Positions 55,635 through 64,000 of a stretch of DNA of 64,000 bases are shown here, one piece after another. The position numbers were made by a program, and so were the translations under genes. The stretch comes from Clostridia bacterium (lineage in GTDB: Bacteria; Bacillota; Clostridia; UBA1381): assembly GCA_017404065.1 (NCBI GenBank), contig JAFRDB010000099.1:1-64000 (forward strand), in the 5' to 3' direction. Position 1 is the stretch's first letter; each line of letters starts with the position of its first letter. Below the pieces are notes generated by a model. It saw nothing but the letters and a program-made list of their open reading frames with translations, was not told where the DNA came from and ran no database searches.

Positions 55635-56216
55635 ATGATACAGAAATTTGAATTTCACGAGCTTGATCTGAAGGGCGCATATCTCATAAAGCCGTTTTGC
55701 GCGACTGATGAGAGAGGCGGATTTATCAAGGATTATAATATTGATACTTTCAAGTCAAACGGTATCGAACATGACTTGAAAGAGGTGTTCTATACGATCT
55801 CTAAGCGTGGTGTTATACGTGCAACACACTTTCAGCTTGTAAAGCAGCAGCCAAAGCTTGTGCGCTGCATAAGCGGTCATGTATATGATGTTATTGTTGA
55901 TTTGAGACCCGATTCGCCTACATACGGAAAATGGCGAGGTTTCCACCTGACGGGCGAGAACATGGATACCCTGCTTGTGCCAAAGTATTTCGGACACGGA
56001 TATTTGGTCATAGACGATTCCGTAGTAAGCTATAAGTGCGCAGAGGTGTTCTATGGCGAGGGAGACAGCGGAATTATGTATAATGATCCCGATATAGGTA
56101 TAGATTGGCCTATGGAGCTTATAGGCGGGGAGGACAAGCTTATCATAAGCGAGAAGGATAAGCGGCTGATGAGCTTTAAAGAATATACTGCTGTCATAGG
56201 TGAACAAAATGAATAG
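55635..56216 (+). CDS. RmlC-like sugar 3,5-epimerase
   Basis: A 193-residue cupin of the dTDP-4-dehydrorhamnose 3,5-epimerase family. The active-site His is H65 (RATHFQ), with VDLRPDSPTYGKW and the HGYLVIDDSVVSYKC tyrosine region conserved. Next to RfbF/RfbG it probably works on a CDP-linked 4-keto-6-deoxyhexose rather than a dTDP sugar; that substrate is inference. With the reductase it would give a CDP-6-deoxyhexose. Confidence 0.85.
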   Translation: MIQKFEFHELDLKGAYLIKPFCATDERGGFIKDYNIDTFKSNGIEHDLKEVFYTISKRGVIRATHFQLVKQQPKLVRCISGHVYDVIVDLRPDSPTYGKWRGFHLTGENMDTLLVPKYFGHGYLVIDDSVVSYKCAEVFYGEGDSGIMYNDPDIGIDWPMELIGGEDKLIISEKDKRLMSFKEYTAVIGEQNE

Positions 56217-57090
56217 ACATGCGTATCTTATCATCATACATAACAATTTCTATAATTTCGAAAAGCTGATCCAAATGCTCGATGACGAAAGAAATGATAT
56301 ATATGTTCATGTAAATAAAAAGGTTAAAAACTTTGACTTTGATAAATACAAGGCTATGGTAAAAAAATCGAAGTTAACGTTTTCAAAAAAACGCGTAGCG
56401 ATATTCTGGGGCAGTCCGCTGCTGTTAGAGGCGGAGATGATACTGCTTGATTTAGCGTATAAATCGGACAATTACAGCTATTTTCATTTGATCTCAGGCG
56501 CGGATCTGCCTATAAAGAGTATGGACTATATATATGATTTCTTTGAAAGCAAGAACGGAAATGAGTTTGTGGATTTCGATACCATATCCAGAGTGGAATG
56601 GTTAGACTATTATTATCCGCTTCTCCAAGCAGAGAAGTATTGTAAAAAAAACAGGTTGATCTATTATATATATGAGAGAGCATCAGTGGCCATTGTAAAC
56701 GCACAAAAAAAGGTCAAAATCCACAGAACCAAAGCGTATTCCGTGAAACCGGAAAAGGGTTCAAATTGGTTCAGCATAACAAGTGATTTTGCCGCATTTT
56801 GCATTGAAAGATACTATAGAAAATACAGGCGACTGTTTAAATATACCATCCTGCCGGAAGAGAATTTCGTGCAGATGATGATAAACGAAGGCGGATATCG
56901 GGATCGGCTGTACAGCGGCGGTAATATGCGGCTTATAAAATGGGACGGCGGAAATTCACCCTTAACATTGGATATTGACGATTATGATGAGATTATGCAA
57001 TCGGGGTGTCTGTTTGCAAGAAAGTTTGACGGGGATAATAAAGTAGAAGTGATAGACAAATTATTTAAAATGATAAAGGAGATCAAATAA
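56209..57090 (+). CDS. GT14-like core-2/I-branching glycosyltransferase
   Basis: A 293-residue protein from the ATG at 56209, with aggtga six bases upstream; an in-frame GTG lies at 56200. Typical GT14 motifs are AYLIIIHNN, DIYVHVNKK, YSYFHLISGADLPI, GSNWFSIT and PEENFVQMMI. Bacterial relatives add branches to surface glycans, usually without a DxD motif. The start overlaps the end of the epimerase gene. Confidence 0.85.
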   Translation: MNRHAYLIIIHNNFYNFEKLIQMLDDERNDIYVHVNKKVKNFDFDKYKAMVKKSKLTFSKKRVAIFWGSPLLLEAEMILLDLAYKSDNYSYFHLISGADLPIKSMDYIYDFFESKNGNEFVDFDTISRVEWLDYYYPLLQAEKYCKKNRLIYYIYERASVAIVNAQKKVKIHRTKAYSVKPEKGSNWFSITSDFAAFCIERYYRKYRRLFKYTILPEENFVQMMINEGGYRDRLYSGGNMRLIKWDGGNSPLTLDIDDYDEIMQSGCLFARKFDGDNKVEVIDKLFKMIKEIK

Positions 57091-57840
57091 ATGAAAGTGG
57101 TAGCAGTAATTCCGGCAAGATATGGATCAACAAGAATGCCCGGAAAACCAATAATGGATATATGTGGACATCCTATGATTTGGTGGGTGTATCAGAATGT
57201 AAAGAAGGTTAAAGAATTTGATGAAATATATATAGCTACTGATGATGAAAGAATAAAGACTGTATGCGAGTCATTCGGCGCTTCGGTAATAATGACATCA
57301 GATGATTGTTCCTGCTTGATTGATAGAGTGTATCAGGTATCAAACACTGTCGAAGCGGATTATTATGTAACTATAAACGGAGATGAGCCTATTCTTGAAT
57401 CGGAAATAATGCCAAAGATAATACCGGATTTTGTTGAAATAGATAAGCCTGTTGTTAGAGGTTTGGTTCGTGAGTTTACAGATCCGGTTGAGGTTATAGA
57501 TTCAGGCAATATTAAAATTGTTGTTGGGAAGGACGGATATTCTCTCTATTCATCACGAAGCCCTGTGCCGTATCCACATAAAACCACACAATTCAAATAT
57601 AAAAAATATGTTGGGGTTGAGTTGTTTAACAAAAAAGCACTTGAATTTTATGTATCTACGGAGCAAACAGAAATAGAGCGAATTGAAGATATCGGCTCAA
57701 TAAGGTTTTTAGAGCACGGGATCAGAATTCACTATGATTTGGTTAAAAGCAACTCGCTGTCCGTGGATACTCCAAAGGATCTGGAAAAGATAATAAAAGT
57801 ACTGTCCGAGGAGAAGGGATATGGAAATGAAACATACTAA
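57091..57840 (+). CDS. CMP-sugar synthetase of the KdsB family
   Basis: A 249-residue cytidylyltransferase with the KdsB signature VVAVIPARYGSTRMPGKPI, IATDDERI, VTINGDEPIL, SRSPVPY and SVDTPKDLEK. KdsB activates Kdo with CTP for Gram-negative LPS; in this monoderm host the substrate is probably another 2-keto-3-deoxy sugar acid. It opens a three-gene set with a pyruvate-aldolase-like and a KdsC-like gene, overlapping the former by 20 bases. aaggag precedes the ATG. Confidence 0.88.
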   Translation: MKVVAVIPARYGSTRMPGKPIMDICGHPMIWWVYQNVKKVKEFDEIYIATDDERIKTVCESFGASVIMTSDDCSCLIDRVYQVSNTVEADYYVTINGDEPILESEIMPKIIPDFVEIDKPVVRGLVREFTDPVEVIDSGNIKIVVGKDGYSLYSSRSPVPYPHKTTQFKYKKYVGVELFNKKALEFYVSTEQTEIERIEDIGSIRFLEHGIRIHYDLVKSNSLSVDTPKDLEKIIKVLSEEKGYGNETY

Positions 57841-59449
57841 AATACTGGATTGCACATTACGTGACGGTGCGTACCTGATTGATAAACAATTTGGAGATAA
57901 TATTATACGAGGTATAATTAATGGGCTTGTCACCTCTCGAATGGACTTTATCGAAATGGGCTTTTTGCAGGATGATGGATTCGGAGAAGGGAAAACAGTA
58001 TATTTAAATGGTAAGGATGCAGAAAAATATGTGCCTCAGGATAAAAGAGGGAGCTTGTTCACAGTCTTGGCAGATTATAGCCGTTACTCAATTGATAATC
58101 TTGATAATAACACAGGAAAAACCTTTGATGCGGTAAGAGCATGCTTTTTTAAGCATGAAAGGTTTGATGTTATTGATTTTTGCAAGACTATTAAGCAGAA
58201 AGGTTATATGGTATTTGTTCAGCCGGTGGATATTTTAGGTTATAGTGATGCGGAATTGATTGATTTGATCGAGGATGTAAACACAATTGAGCCTGAATGT
58301 TTTTCGATAGTAGATACCTTCGGTTCAATGTATAGTGATGATTTATCAAGAGTATTTAGTTTGGTTGATCATAATCTGATAAAGACAAGCAAGATAGGGT
58401 TTCATTCACATAATAATATGCAAATGTCGAGCGCTCTTTCTCAGGATTTTGTTAGAATGTCATACGGTAAGAGGAATGTTGTAATAGACTCGACCCTGTG
58501 TGGAATGGGCAGAGGAGCCGGAAACACGCCAACAGAATTAATAGTTCAGTATTTGGTGTCCAAAATGGGATACAATTACGATATGGATGTGCTTTTGGAT
58601 ATAATAGATACATATATGAACAATATAAGAACCCGTTGCTCGTGGGGATATAATACACCATATTTTATTGCAGGATGTTATGGGTCACATATAAACAATG
58701 TAAACTATTTAAGAAATAAAAACAGTATACGCTCAAAGGACATTAGGTTTATACTAAATAAGATCGGCGAAAGCAAACGCAAACGGTATGATTATGATTT
58801 GCTTGAGCAGACATATTTGGATTATTTGAAGTCTGATATATCGGATGCATCTGCAGTTGAAAAACTATGGAATGAGTTGCATAATAAGAACATTCTTATA
58901 ATTGCTCCGGGAAAAAATGCAGTGGTGCAGGCCGAAAATATAAAAGAATTCTATAGGAGAGAAAAACCTGTTGTAGTAGCTGTGAATTATATTCCTGACA
59001 TTGTAAAAGTGGATTATTTATATTTCAGCAATGCGAAAAGATACAATATATGCCAAACAAACAGAGAGTTTGATTCAAGCAGACGAATAATAACATCTAA
59101 CATTAAACAGATAGCGGATAAAAGAGAGGTAATGATATCATTTGCGCGACTGATAAAGTGCGGATGGGAGAACATGGAAAACTCCATGATACTGTTGTTG
59201 CGTCTGTTGGATATCGTAGATCCGGCAGGTATTTTCATTGCCGGATTTGATGGATATGATATACAAAAAGTAAACTATGCTGTTTCTGATATGGAGCTAA
59301 GTGATGTGGGAGAGAATTATGCGTTCATAAATGAGGAGATATCAGATATGCTTATTGATTATTTGAGATGCAGAGATAGAAATACGCCGATAAAATTTAT
59401 TACGGAATCTAGATTTGAGCATATATTTGAGGAGACTAATATGTTATGA
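57821..59449 (+). CDS. DRE-TIM pyruvate aldolase fused to a Rossmann-like C-terminal domain
   Basis: A 542-residue protein. Residues 1-320 form a DRE-TIM metallolyase barrel like DmpG-type 4-hydroxy-2-oxoacid aldolases: LDCTLRDGAY (R14, D15; Tyr18 where DmpG has His), metal ligands H195 and H197 in GFHSHNNMQM, and DSTLCGMGRGAGNTPTEL. Residues about 352-542 are a separate domain starting ILIIAPGKNAVVQAENIKEF and containing IFIAGFDGYD, resembling the DUF115/MptE-like fold. The barrel chemistry, pyruvate plus an aldose, would give a 3-deoxy-2-ulosonic acid, matching the flanking KdsB- and KdsC-like genes. Substrate and product are inferred. A second ATG six bases on is also possible. Confidence 0.8.
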   Translation: MEMKHTKILDCTLRDGAYLIDKQFGDNIIRGIINGLVTSRMDFIEMGFLQDDGFGEGKTVYLNGKDAEKYVPQDKRGSLFTVLADYSRYSIDNLDNNTGKTFDAVRACFFKHERFDVIDFCKTIKQKGYMVFVQPVDILGYSDAELIDLIEDVNTIEPECFSIVDTFGSMYSDDLSRVFSLVDHNLIKTSKIGFHSHNNMQMSSALSQDFVRMSYGKRNVVIDSTLCGMGRGAGNTPTELIVQYLVSKMGYNYDMDVLLDIIDTYMNNIRTRCSWGYNTPYFIAGCYGSHINNVNYLRNKNSIRSKDIRFILNKIGESKRKRYDYDLLEQTYLDYLKSDISDASAVEKLWNELHNKNILIIAPGKNAVVQAENIKEFYRREKPVVVAVNYIPDIVKVDYLYFSNAKRYNICQTNREFDSSRRIITSNIKQIADKREVMISFARLIKCGWENMENSMILLLRLLDIVDPAGIFIAGFDGYDIQKVNYAVSDMELSDVGENYAFINEEISDMLIDYLRCRDRNTPIKFITESRFEHIFEETNML

Positions 59450-59916
59450 TAAAAATATTGGTATTAGATGTTGATGGTACATTAACAGACGGAAAAATAT
59501 ATATGGGAGCAGACGGAGAGGTATTTAAGGCTTTTGATATTAAAGATGGCTGCGGGATACATGATATATTGCCAAAGTATAATATTGTGCCTGTTGTTAT
59601 AACCGGACGCAGTTCAGAAATAGTAAAAAACAGGTGTAAAGAACTCAATATAAAGCACTTGTATCAAGGTATAAGGGATAAAAAGAAAAAAATATGTGAC
59701 ATAGTTGAGTCGATGGATTATAGTTTAGAGAATGTTGCCTATATGGGTGATGATATTATCGATCTTGAAGCAATGTCGATATGCGGAGTTTCAGGTGCTC
59801 CGGCGGATGCGTCAAAATCTGTTATAAAGGTAGCGGATTTTGTCAGCAAATATACCGGAGGTAACGGAGCTGTGAGAGATTTTATAGAGTGGCTGGTAGA
59901 AAGATACAGTGCATAA
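59446..59916 (+). CDS. KdsC-like HAD phosphatase
   Basis: A 156-residue HAD phosphatase without a cap, as in KdsC: LVLDVDGTLTDGKIYMGADG (D8, D10), FDIKDGCGIHDI, VITGRSSE, YMGDDIIDLEAM and the closing TGGNGAVRDFIEWL. KdsC removes the phosphate from Kdo-8-phosphate; homologues act on other ulosonate-9-phosphates. The start overlaps the aldolase stop (ATGA), tying it to that enzyme. Confidence 0.9.
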   Translation: MIKILVLDVDGTLTDGKIYMGADGEVFKAFDIKDGCGIHDILPKYNIVPVVITGRSSEIVKNRCKELNIKHLYQGIRDKKKKICDIVESMDYSLENVAYMGDDIIDLEAMSICGVSGAPADASKSVIKVADFVSKYTGGNGAVRDFIEWLVERYSA

Positions 59917-59955
59917 TTTTGTTTTACATGATAGGTTATTTAAGGAGTGGTTATA

Positions 59956-61701
59956 GTGCAACTGAAGCATAAATTGTATGCATGTATGGCAATTAGCGTA
60001 TTTGCTGTGTGTTGTACGATAGCTTTTAACTCAGTTAAAGCATCAAATACTGTTGTGGATGGTGTATTCTTACGAAATGATAAGTTGGTCATCCCAATTA
60101 ACTGTAAAGAGAATTCTGAGTACATTATCACCGGCTATAACAGTAAAAAGGAAATCATAGCTGTTAACAGTCATAAAACAGCAAAAGTTACTAATACAGA
60201 AATAGTTGTTGATATGATCCGGGATCTGGATTATTTAGCATGTTATGAATATCGTCCTACCGGTGAAATAAAAAAAATAGCATCTGCAACAATGGATCAA
60301 ATCAATTGTTGTCAAATAAATAGCGAATCTGAGTTTTATGTTGAATGTGATATTCCTATCCACCATATAGGAAACTTAAAGATGGGATCGTATGACGAAA
60401 ATGGTTTGTTTCGGGAGTCTGATTTGGGTTATTCATCCGACATTATTAACACTGGAAATTCGAGGATTTCTGTTGAGGTTAATTATCATTTGTATAAATT
60501 AAACATCCTGACAAAGGACTCGCACGGTGCTTATAAAATAAAAAAAATTGATTCGAATACTTATTCTTTTGAAGAGAATGATTGCGCTTTTACCGTAGTT
60601 AAATCGGATGGCAGTGAATTAACGGAAAATGATATAAATACAATCAGACAACGAATTATGGTGAGCTCTGATGTTGATATCGAAAAAAATTCTTCTAATG
60701 AAAAATCTCATTTTACCAAACCATTTACGCTGTGGGGTACAACAGAAAAGGTCAATAACTATGAAGCATGGCCTTACGGAAATTGCTGGTACGATGAAAA
60801 TGACAACACAGTTAATTTAGTATATTCTGCAAGCTCTGATCATTTATCATATATCGGTAAATCAGCGGTATATTTCAGAAAGATATATGAGAATAATAAT
60901 GTTTCGGTGGCGATACCTGTTGCACTTGATAAAGAATATGGGTATATAATGGAAACTGCTCTACAATTATCGGATGGATCCTATGGCGTTTATATAAAAA
61001 ACAAGGATGAAGAAGCATTATATTTATATAAATCTATTGATCAAGGAAAAACATGGGTTTCAAATAAGGTTAATATAGCGTTAGGGGATAGTATTACCGG
61101 TGTGACGTTAATGCCCAATAATAAACTGATCGGGTTGCTTAGGACAAAAAACAAGACAGTAAAGATTGTAGAGTCCTATAATGGTACTGATTGGAGTGTT
61201 GTAAGCGGAGAATTGAATAAAAATCAATATCCATTAGAAGGTACTTTTGTTCGACTGAGCAACAACAGACTGATCTGTATCATGCGAGGGGCTTTGGGAC
61301 AGATGCCATATAGGCCTGAATCAGCTACATATATGGTCAAGAGCGATGATAACGGCAAAACATGGTCGGAATTAATTGAGTTAGAGGGAATAGATGCAAG
61401 CTATAATCCTGTAGCTGCATTGTATCATAATGAAGATAAAACAGTTGAGCTGCTATATGGGTCAAGATACGCAAGGGAGGATTACTGCGGCTCAATTAAT
61501 CATACGATTATTTCAGAGGATGATTTATGGAACGCTGACTTTTCTAATACGGAAGAAGAAAGATTATATAAAGCACCGTCATCGAGGGATTTTGGCTATT
61601 TTGCGATGGCTGAAACAAAATCAGGGACTATCAAGGCGTTCTTTTACAGCGGACATGACGGATACGCAAATATATATTGCATGATAAAACCGGGCAGATA
61701 A
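59956..61701 (+). CDS. Secreted sialidase-like (BNR-repeat) protein
   Basis: A 581-residue protein from the GTG at 59956, chosen because taaggag lies eight bases upstream; the first GTG (59947) is within that site. A signal peptide or anchor (about 8-30, CMAISVFAVCCTIAFNSVKA) is followed by an N-terminal beta region and a six-bladed propeller with Asp boxes: SIDQGKTW and SDDNGKTW, plus SYNPVAALYH and TKSGTIKAFFYSGHDG. The catalytic Arg triad was not confirmed. It may trim or bind an acidic sugar; being encoded beside ulosonate synthesis is suggestive. Confidence 0.7.
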   Translation: MQLKHKLYACMAISVFAVCCTIAFNSVKASNTVVDGVFLRNDKLVIPINCKENSEYIITGYNSKKEIIAVNSHKTAKVTNTEIVVDMIRDLDYLACYEYRPTGEIKKIASATMDQINCCQINSESEFYVECDIPIHHIGNLKMGSYDENGLFRESDLGYSSDIINTGNSRISVEVNYHLYKLNILTKDSHGAYKIKKIDSNTYSFEENDCAFTVVKSDGSELTENDINTIRQRIMVSSDVDIEKNSSNEKSHFTKPFTLWGTTEKVNNYEAWPYGNCWYDENDNTVNLVYSASSDHLSYIGKSAVYFRKIYENNNVSVAIPVALDKEYGYIMETALQLSDGSYGVYIKNKDEEALYLYKSIDQGKTWVSNKVNIALGDSITGVTLMPNNKLIGLLRTKNKTVKIVESYNGTDWSVVSGELNKNQYPLEGTFVRLSNNRLICIMRGALGQMPYRPESATYMVKSDDNGKTWSELIELEGIDASYNPVAALYHNEDKTVELLYGSRYAREDYCGSINHTIISEDDLWNADFSNTEEERLYKAPSSRDFGYFAMAETKSGTIKAFFYSGHDGYANIYCMIKPGR

Positions 61702-61724
61702 GCATTATACTTTGGAGAAAAAAT

Positions 61725-63170
61725 ATGGAAAAAACAGTTGAATACTGCAAGAAAAAATTTTATATAATATATTCTTTGATCGGTTTTTTCGGAGTTGCTG
61801 TATGGGTGTCACTGATGTGGAGCAAATCAATATGGTTTGACGAAGCATATTCGTTCGGAATGATCAGTAGAACATATTCTGATATATGCAAAATTGCTGC
61901 AGCAGATGTGCACCCGCCGCTGTATTATCTTTCGCTAAAGCTGATCACATCAATATTCACAAATAAATTAGTTGCTGCGAAAATATATTCTATAGTACCA
62001 TACATTGTGATTTTGATGTTCGGCGGATATCAATTAAGAAAACTGATAAATGAGAAAACATCAATAGCTTTTATGATAGTTTTTCTTACTTATCCGTATA
62101 TGCTTTCATACGCTGTGGAAATTCGTATGTATTCGGTCGCGGCAATGTTTGTTTTCATCAATGCAGTGTATGCATATAAATGTTGGTTCACAAGCAATAA
62201 AAAAGACTGGTGCATGTTAATACTATCCGGAGTAGGTGCGGCATATACACATTATTTTGCTTTTGTGACGGTAATAATAAACTATGGCTTTCTGTTTTTG
62301 AGCATACTTATAACAAAAAAGAAAATAATGTGGCTGTGGATATGCAGCGTGATAGTCTCGATCATTATGTTTAGCCCGTGGATTGGTACATTTATATCAC
62401 AATTAGCGGACAAGGCTGAAAACGAATATTGGATAGGACCTATAACAGTATATTCATTAAAGGTGTACTTTACACAGCTTTTTGGCGCTAACGGTTTCCC
62501 TCAATGGAAATATATAATTATCGTCACATATATTGGGCTGTTCATCGGCTTCATATTCAATAAAAAGAGGGAGCATATTCTGTTGGGACTTATGTCGGCC
62601 ATGGTGCCGATGCTCACGATCGCGTTAGGCTTGATCGTATCGATCCTTATCAGACCGGTTTTTGTTATGAGATACGCTATACCGGCGATACCTTTGTTAT
62701 TTGTTTTTGTTGCATTGGCGCTTGACAAAATAGATCATGTAATAATGATCATCGGATTCGGTTTGATCGTGTTATCAGGGTTTGTTCCTAACTATATCAG
62801 TCAGTGGAATACGGAATATAATATAACTCATAATGAAATCAATGAGGAGTTCATAGATCAGATGGGGGACTTCGATTGCGTATATACAAGCATGGAAAAC
62901 AACGAACAAATGTTTAGCTGTATTATGGCTTTGTATTGTCCGTCTAAAACAGTATATAGGACAGAGAGGTTTGATCCGGTAATGTTGCCGTTTGAAAACC
63001 TTAAGATGACAGATCAGTTTGATGAATCAAAAAATGAGAGGATATTATTGATCATTTCAGCAGAAAAAGAAGTTCCTTCAGTATTCAAAAATACATATTA
63101 TGCAGATTATAAAACAACGGTCAATACTCAGGATACGGATGGTGACGTATATATTTTAACACATAAATAA
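61725..63170 (+). CDS. GT39-like (ArnT/PMT family) membrane glycosyltransferase
   Basis: A 481-residue protein from the ATG at 61725 after ttggag. About ten membrane helices; the first outer loop has WFDEAYSFGM and DVHPPLYYLSLKLI, the D-E and H-P-P-L-Y features of GT39/ArnT-type lipid-linked sugar transferases. These move a sugar from a polyprenyl carrier to a protein or glycan on the outer face. Acceptor unknown; glycosylation of the polymer or of the surface proteins is possible. Confidence 0.82.
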   Translation: MEKTVEYCKKKFYIIYSLIGFFGVAVWVSLMWSKSIWFDEAYSFGMISRTYSDICKIAAADVHPPLYYLSLKLITSIFTNKLVAAKIYSIVPYIVILMFGGYQLRKLINEKTSIAFMIVFLTYPYMLSYAVEIRMYSVAAMFVFINAVYAYKCWFTSNKKDWCMLILSGVGAAYTHYFAFVTVIINYGFLFLSILITKKKIMWLWICSVIVSIIMFSPWIGTFISQLADKAENEYWIGPITVYSLKVYFTQLFGANGFPQWKYIIIVTYIGLFIGFIFNKKREHILLGLMSAMVPMLTIALGLIVSILIRPVFVMRYAIPAIPLLFVFVALALDKIDHVIMIIGFGLIVLSGFVPNYISQWNTEYNITHNEINEEFIDQMGDFDCVYTSMENNEQMFSCIMALYCPSKTVYRTERFDPVMLPFENLKMTDQFDESKNERILLIISAEKEVPSVFKNTYYADYKTTVNTQDTDGDVYILTHK

Positions 63171-63206
63171 TGAGTAGTTAAAGATTAAATATTTGCGGAG
63201 CATAAC

Positions 63207-64000
63207 ATGAATGAAAGAGTAGAGAAGCAGGAATACATATTCCTCGATTTTGTGAAATTTATATGTGCAGTATGTGTTATTTATATACACATTCCGGCAT
63301 TATCGGAATTATCCCCGGAAGCGTCCTTTTGGCTAAGAGATTATTTGTGCAGACTGGCTGTGCCTATGTTCTTTCTTGCATCGGGATACTTTTTGAGCAC
63401 TAAGTTCGAAAACAGAGAAAAAACCATAGTTTACATAAAACGAATTGCGGCAATGTACACCGGATTCACAATTATATATTTACCTATTATCATATATGGC
63501 TATAGGAACAACTTAACGAGTATGAAGGGTGTTGCTGTTGCTGTGATAGATTTTGTAAGGAATTTCCTGCTTTTAGGGAGCTGGGTTCATTTTTGGTATT
63601 ATACAGCATTGATTTCGGGTGTGATTATCTTATACATAATGATAAAATGCTTAAAAATACCGATAAGGACTGTTATAGTAATAGCTATGGTGTTATATAT
63701 TATGGGAATAGTATTAACCGATCATAGGGATGCAATACAGTCTGTTCCGTTGATCGGGAAATTAACAAGAATATATTTTGCAATCTTCGACAACACGAGA
63801 AACGGATTATTTGTAGGACTGCCGTTTGTTTCAGTAGGGTATTATATTGGCATCCGTAAGCATAGGATCAAAACAAGCGGGATAATAAAAGTTATTATAT
63901 CAATATTGGCGTTATCTGTAATGCTGATGGAAACAATATGGAAAAGGGAGTTCATGGGAATACAGCAGTTTGAATTTCTTTTAACGAGCGTGCCTGTTAG
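63207..64000 (+). CDS. Acyltransferase-3-family membrane protein (partial, cut by window end)
   Basis: 264 codons are open to the window end with no stop. The ATG at 63207 follows gcggag. N-terminal FLDFVKFICAVCVIYIHIPA has the Acyltransferase_3 His region, then CRLAVPMFFLASGYFLSTKF, then repeated membrane helices and VGLPFVSVGYYIG. Such proteins acetylate or otherwise acylate surface sugars (OafA-like). The C-terminus lies beyond the window. Confidence 0.85.
   Translation, partial: MNERVEKQEYIFLDFVKFICAVCVIYIHIPALSELSPEASFWLRDYLCRLAVPMFFLASGYFLSTKFENREKTIVYIKRIAAMYTGFTIIYLPIIIYGYRNNLTSMKGVAVAVIDFVRNFLLLGSWVHFWYYTALISGVIILYIMIKCLKIPIRTVIVIAMVLYIMGIVLTDHRDAIQSVPLIGKLTRIYFAIFDNTRNGLFVGLPFVSVGYYIGIRKHRIKTSGIIKVIISILALSVMLMETIWKREFMGIQQFEFLLTSVPV

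Noticed and set aside
57091-59916. Standard Kdo pathway for LPS
   Set aside because: No KdsA or Kdo transferase is seen, the middle enzyme is a DRE-TIM aldolase, and the rest of the window indicates a monoderm cell.

Overview
The window looks like chromosomal DNA of a monoderm, spore-forming-lineage Clostridia bacterium (Oscillospirales/Ruminococcaceae-like; this placement is an inference). The support is a full Spo0A, sigma-A promoters of the form TTGACA-N17-TATAAT, strong AGGAGG-type ribosome binding sites, several SLH-domain proteins, cohesin and dockerin domains, a VanW-family protein and NlpC/P60 hydrolases, with no outer-membrane genes. No tRNA, rRNA, CRISPR array or transposase gene was seen.

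Layout. (1) 1-2.1 kb: a repeat element, a radical SAM protein, and a divergent pair of small XRE-type regulators with palindromic sites between them. (2) 2.25-19.1 kb: eight same-strand genes closed by a strong terminator. They encode a cell-surface assembly: a dockerin-bearing 1555-residue helical protein, a four-cohesin scaffoldin, a cohesin-plus-SLH anchor, a free prodomain-like protein, a dockerin-bearing subtilase and three SLH proteins. It is laid out like a small cellulosome but has a protease and no glycoside hydrolase. (3) 19.2-37 kb: GC-richer conserved genes (phosphoglycolate-phosphatase-like HAD, spo0A, CAP/NlpC-P60 hydrolase, prfA, a DUF1294 protein, a degenerate Asp-tRNA-synthetase-like protein, VanW, a Cys-cluster protein, tilS, ftsH, DUF1858, HdeD-like, PAP2). 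Six copies of a non-coding inverted-repeat element (about 100-195 bp, MITE-like) lie at gene boundaries in the window, one of them at its left edge. (4) 37.1-64 kb: one long AT-richer run of plus-strand genes for a surface glycopolymer. It holds a PglE/PglC/PglD/PglA-like start module, about seven further glycosyltransferases, a polymerase/ligase-like membrane protein, an ABC exporter (Wzm/Wzt type), a CDP-6-deoxyhexose branch, a probable ulosonic-acid branch (KdsB-like, DRE-TIM pyruvate aldolase, KdsC-like), a sialidase-like secreted protein, a GT39-like transferase and an acyltransferase cut by the window end.

How the parts may work together. SLH domains bind secondary cell-wall glycopolymers, so the surface complex of region 2 could sit on a polymer like the one made in region 4; this link is inference. 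The two most interesting systems are the protease-carrying cohesin/dockerin/SLH operon and the three-gene set at 57.1-59.9 kb. That set looks like an alternative route to a CMP-activated 3-deoxy-2-ulosonic acid, using a pyruvate aldolase of the DmpG/HMG-lyase type instead of a PEP-dependent KdsA/NeuB synthase.
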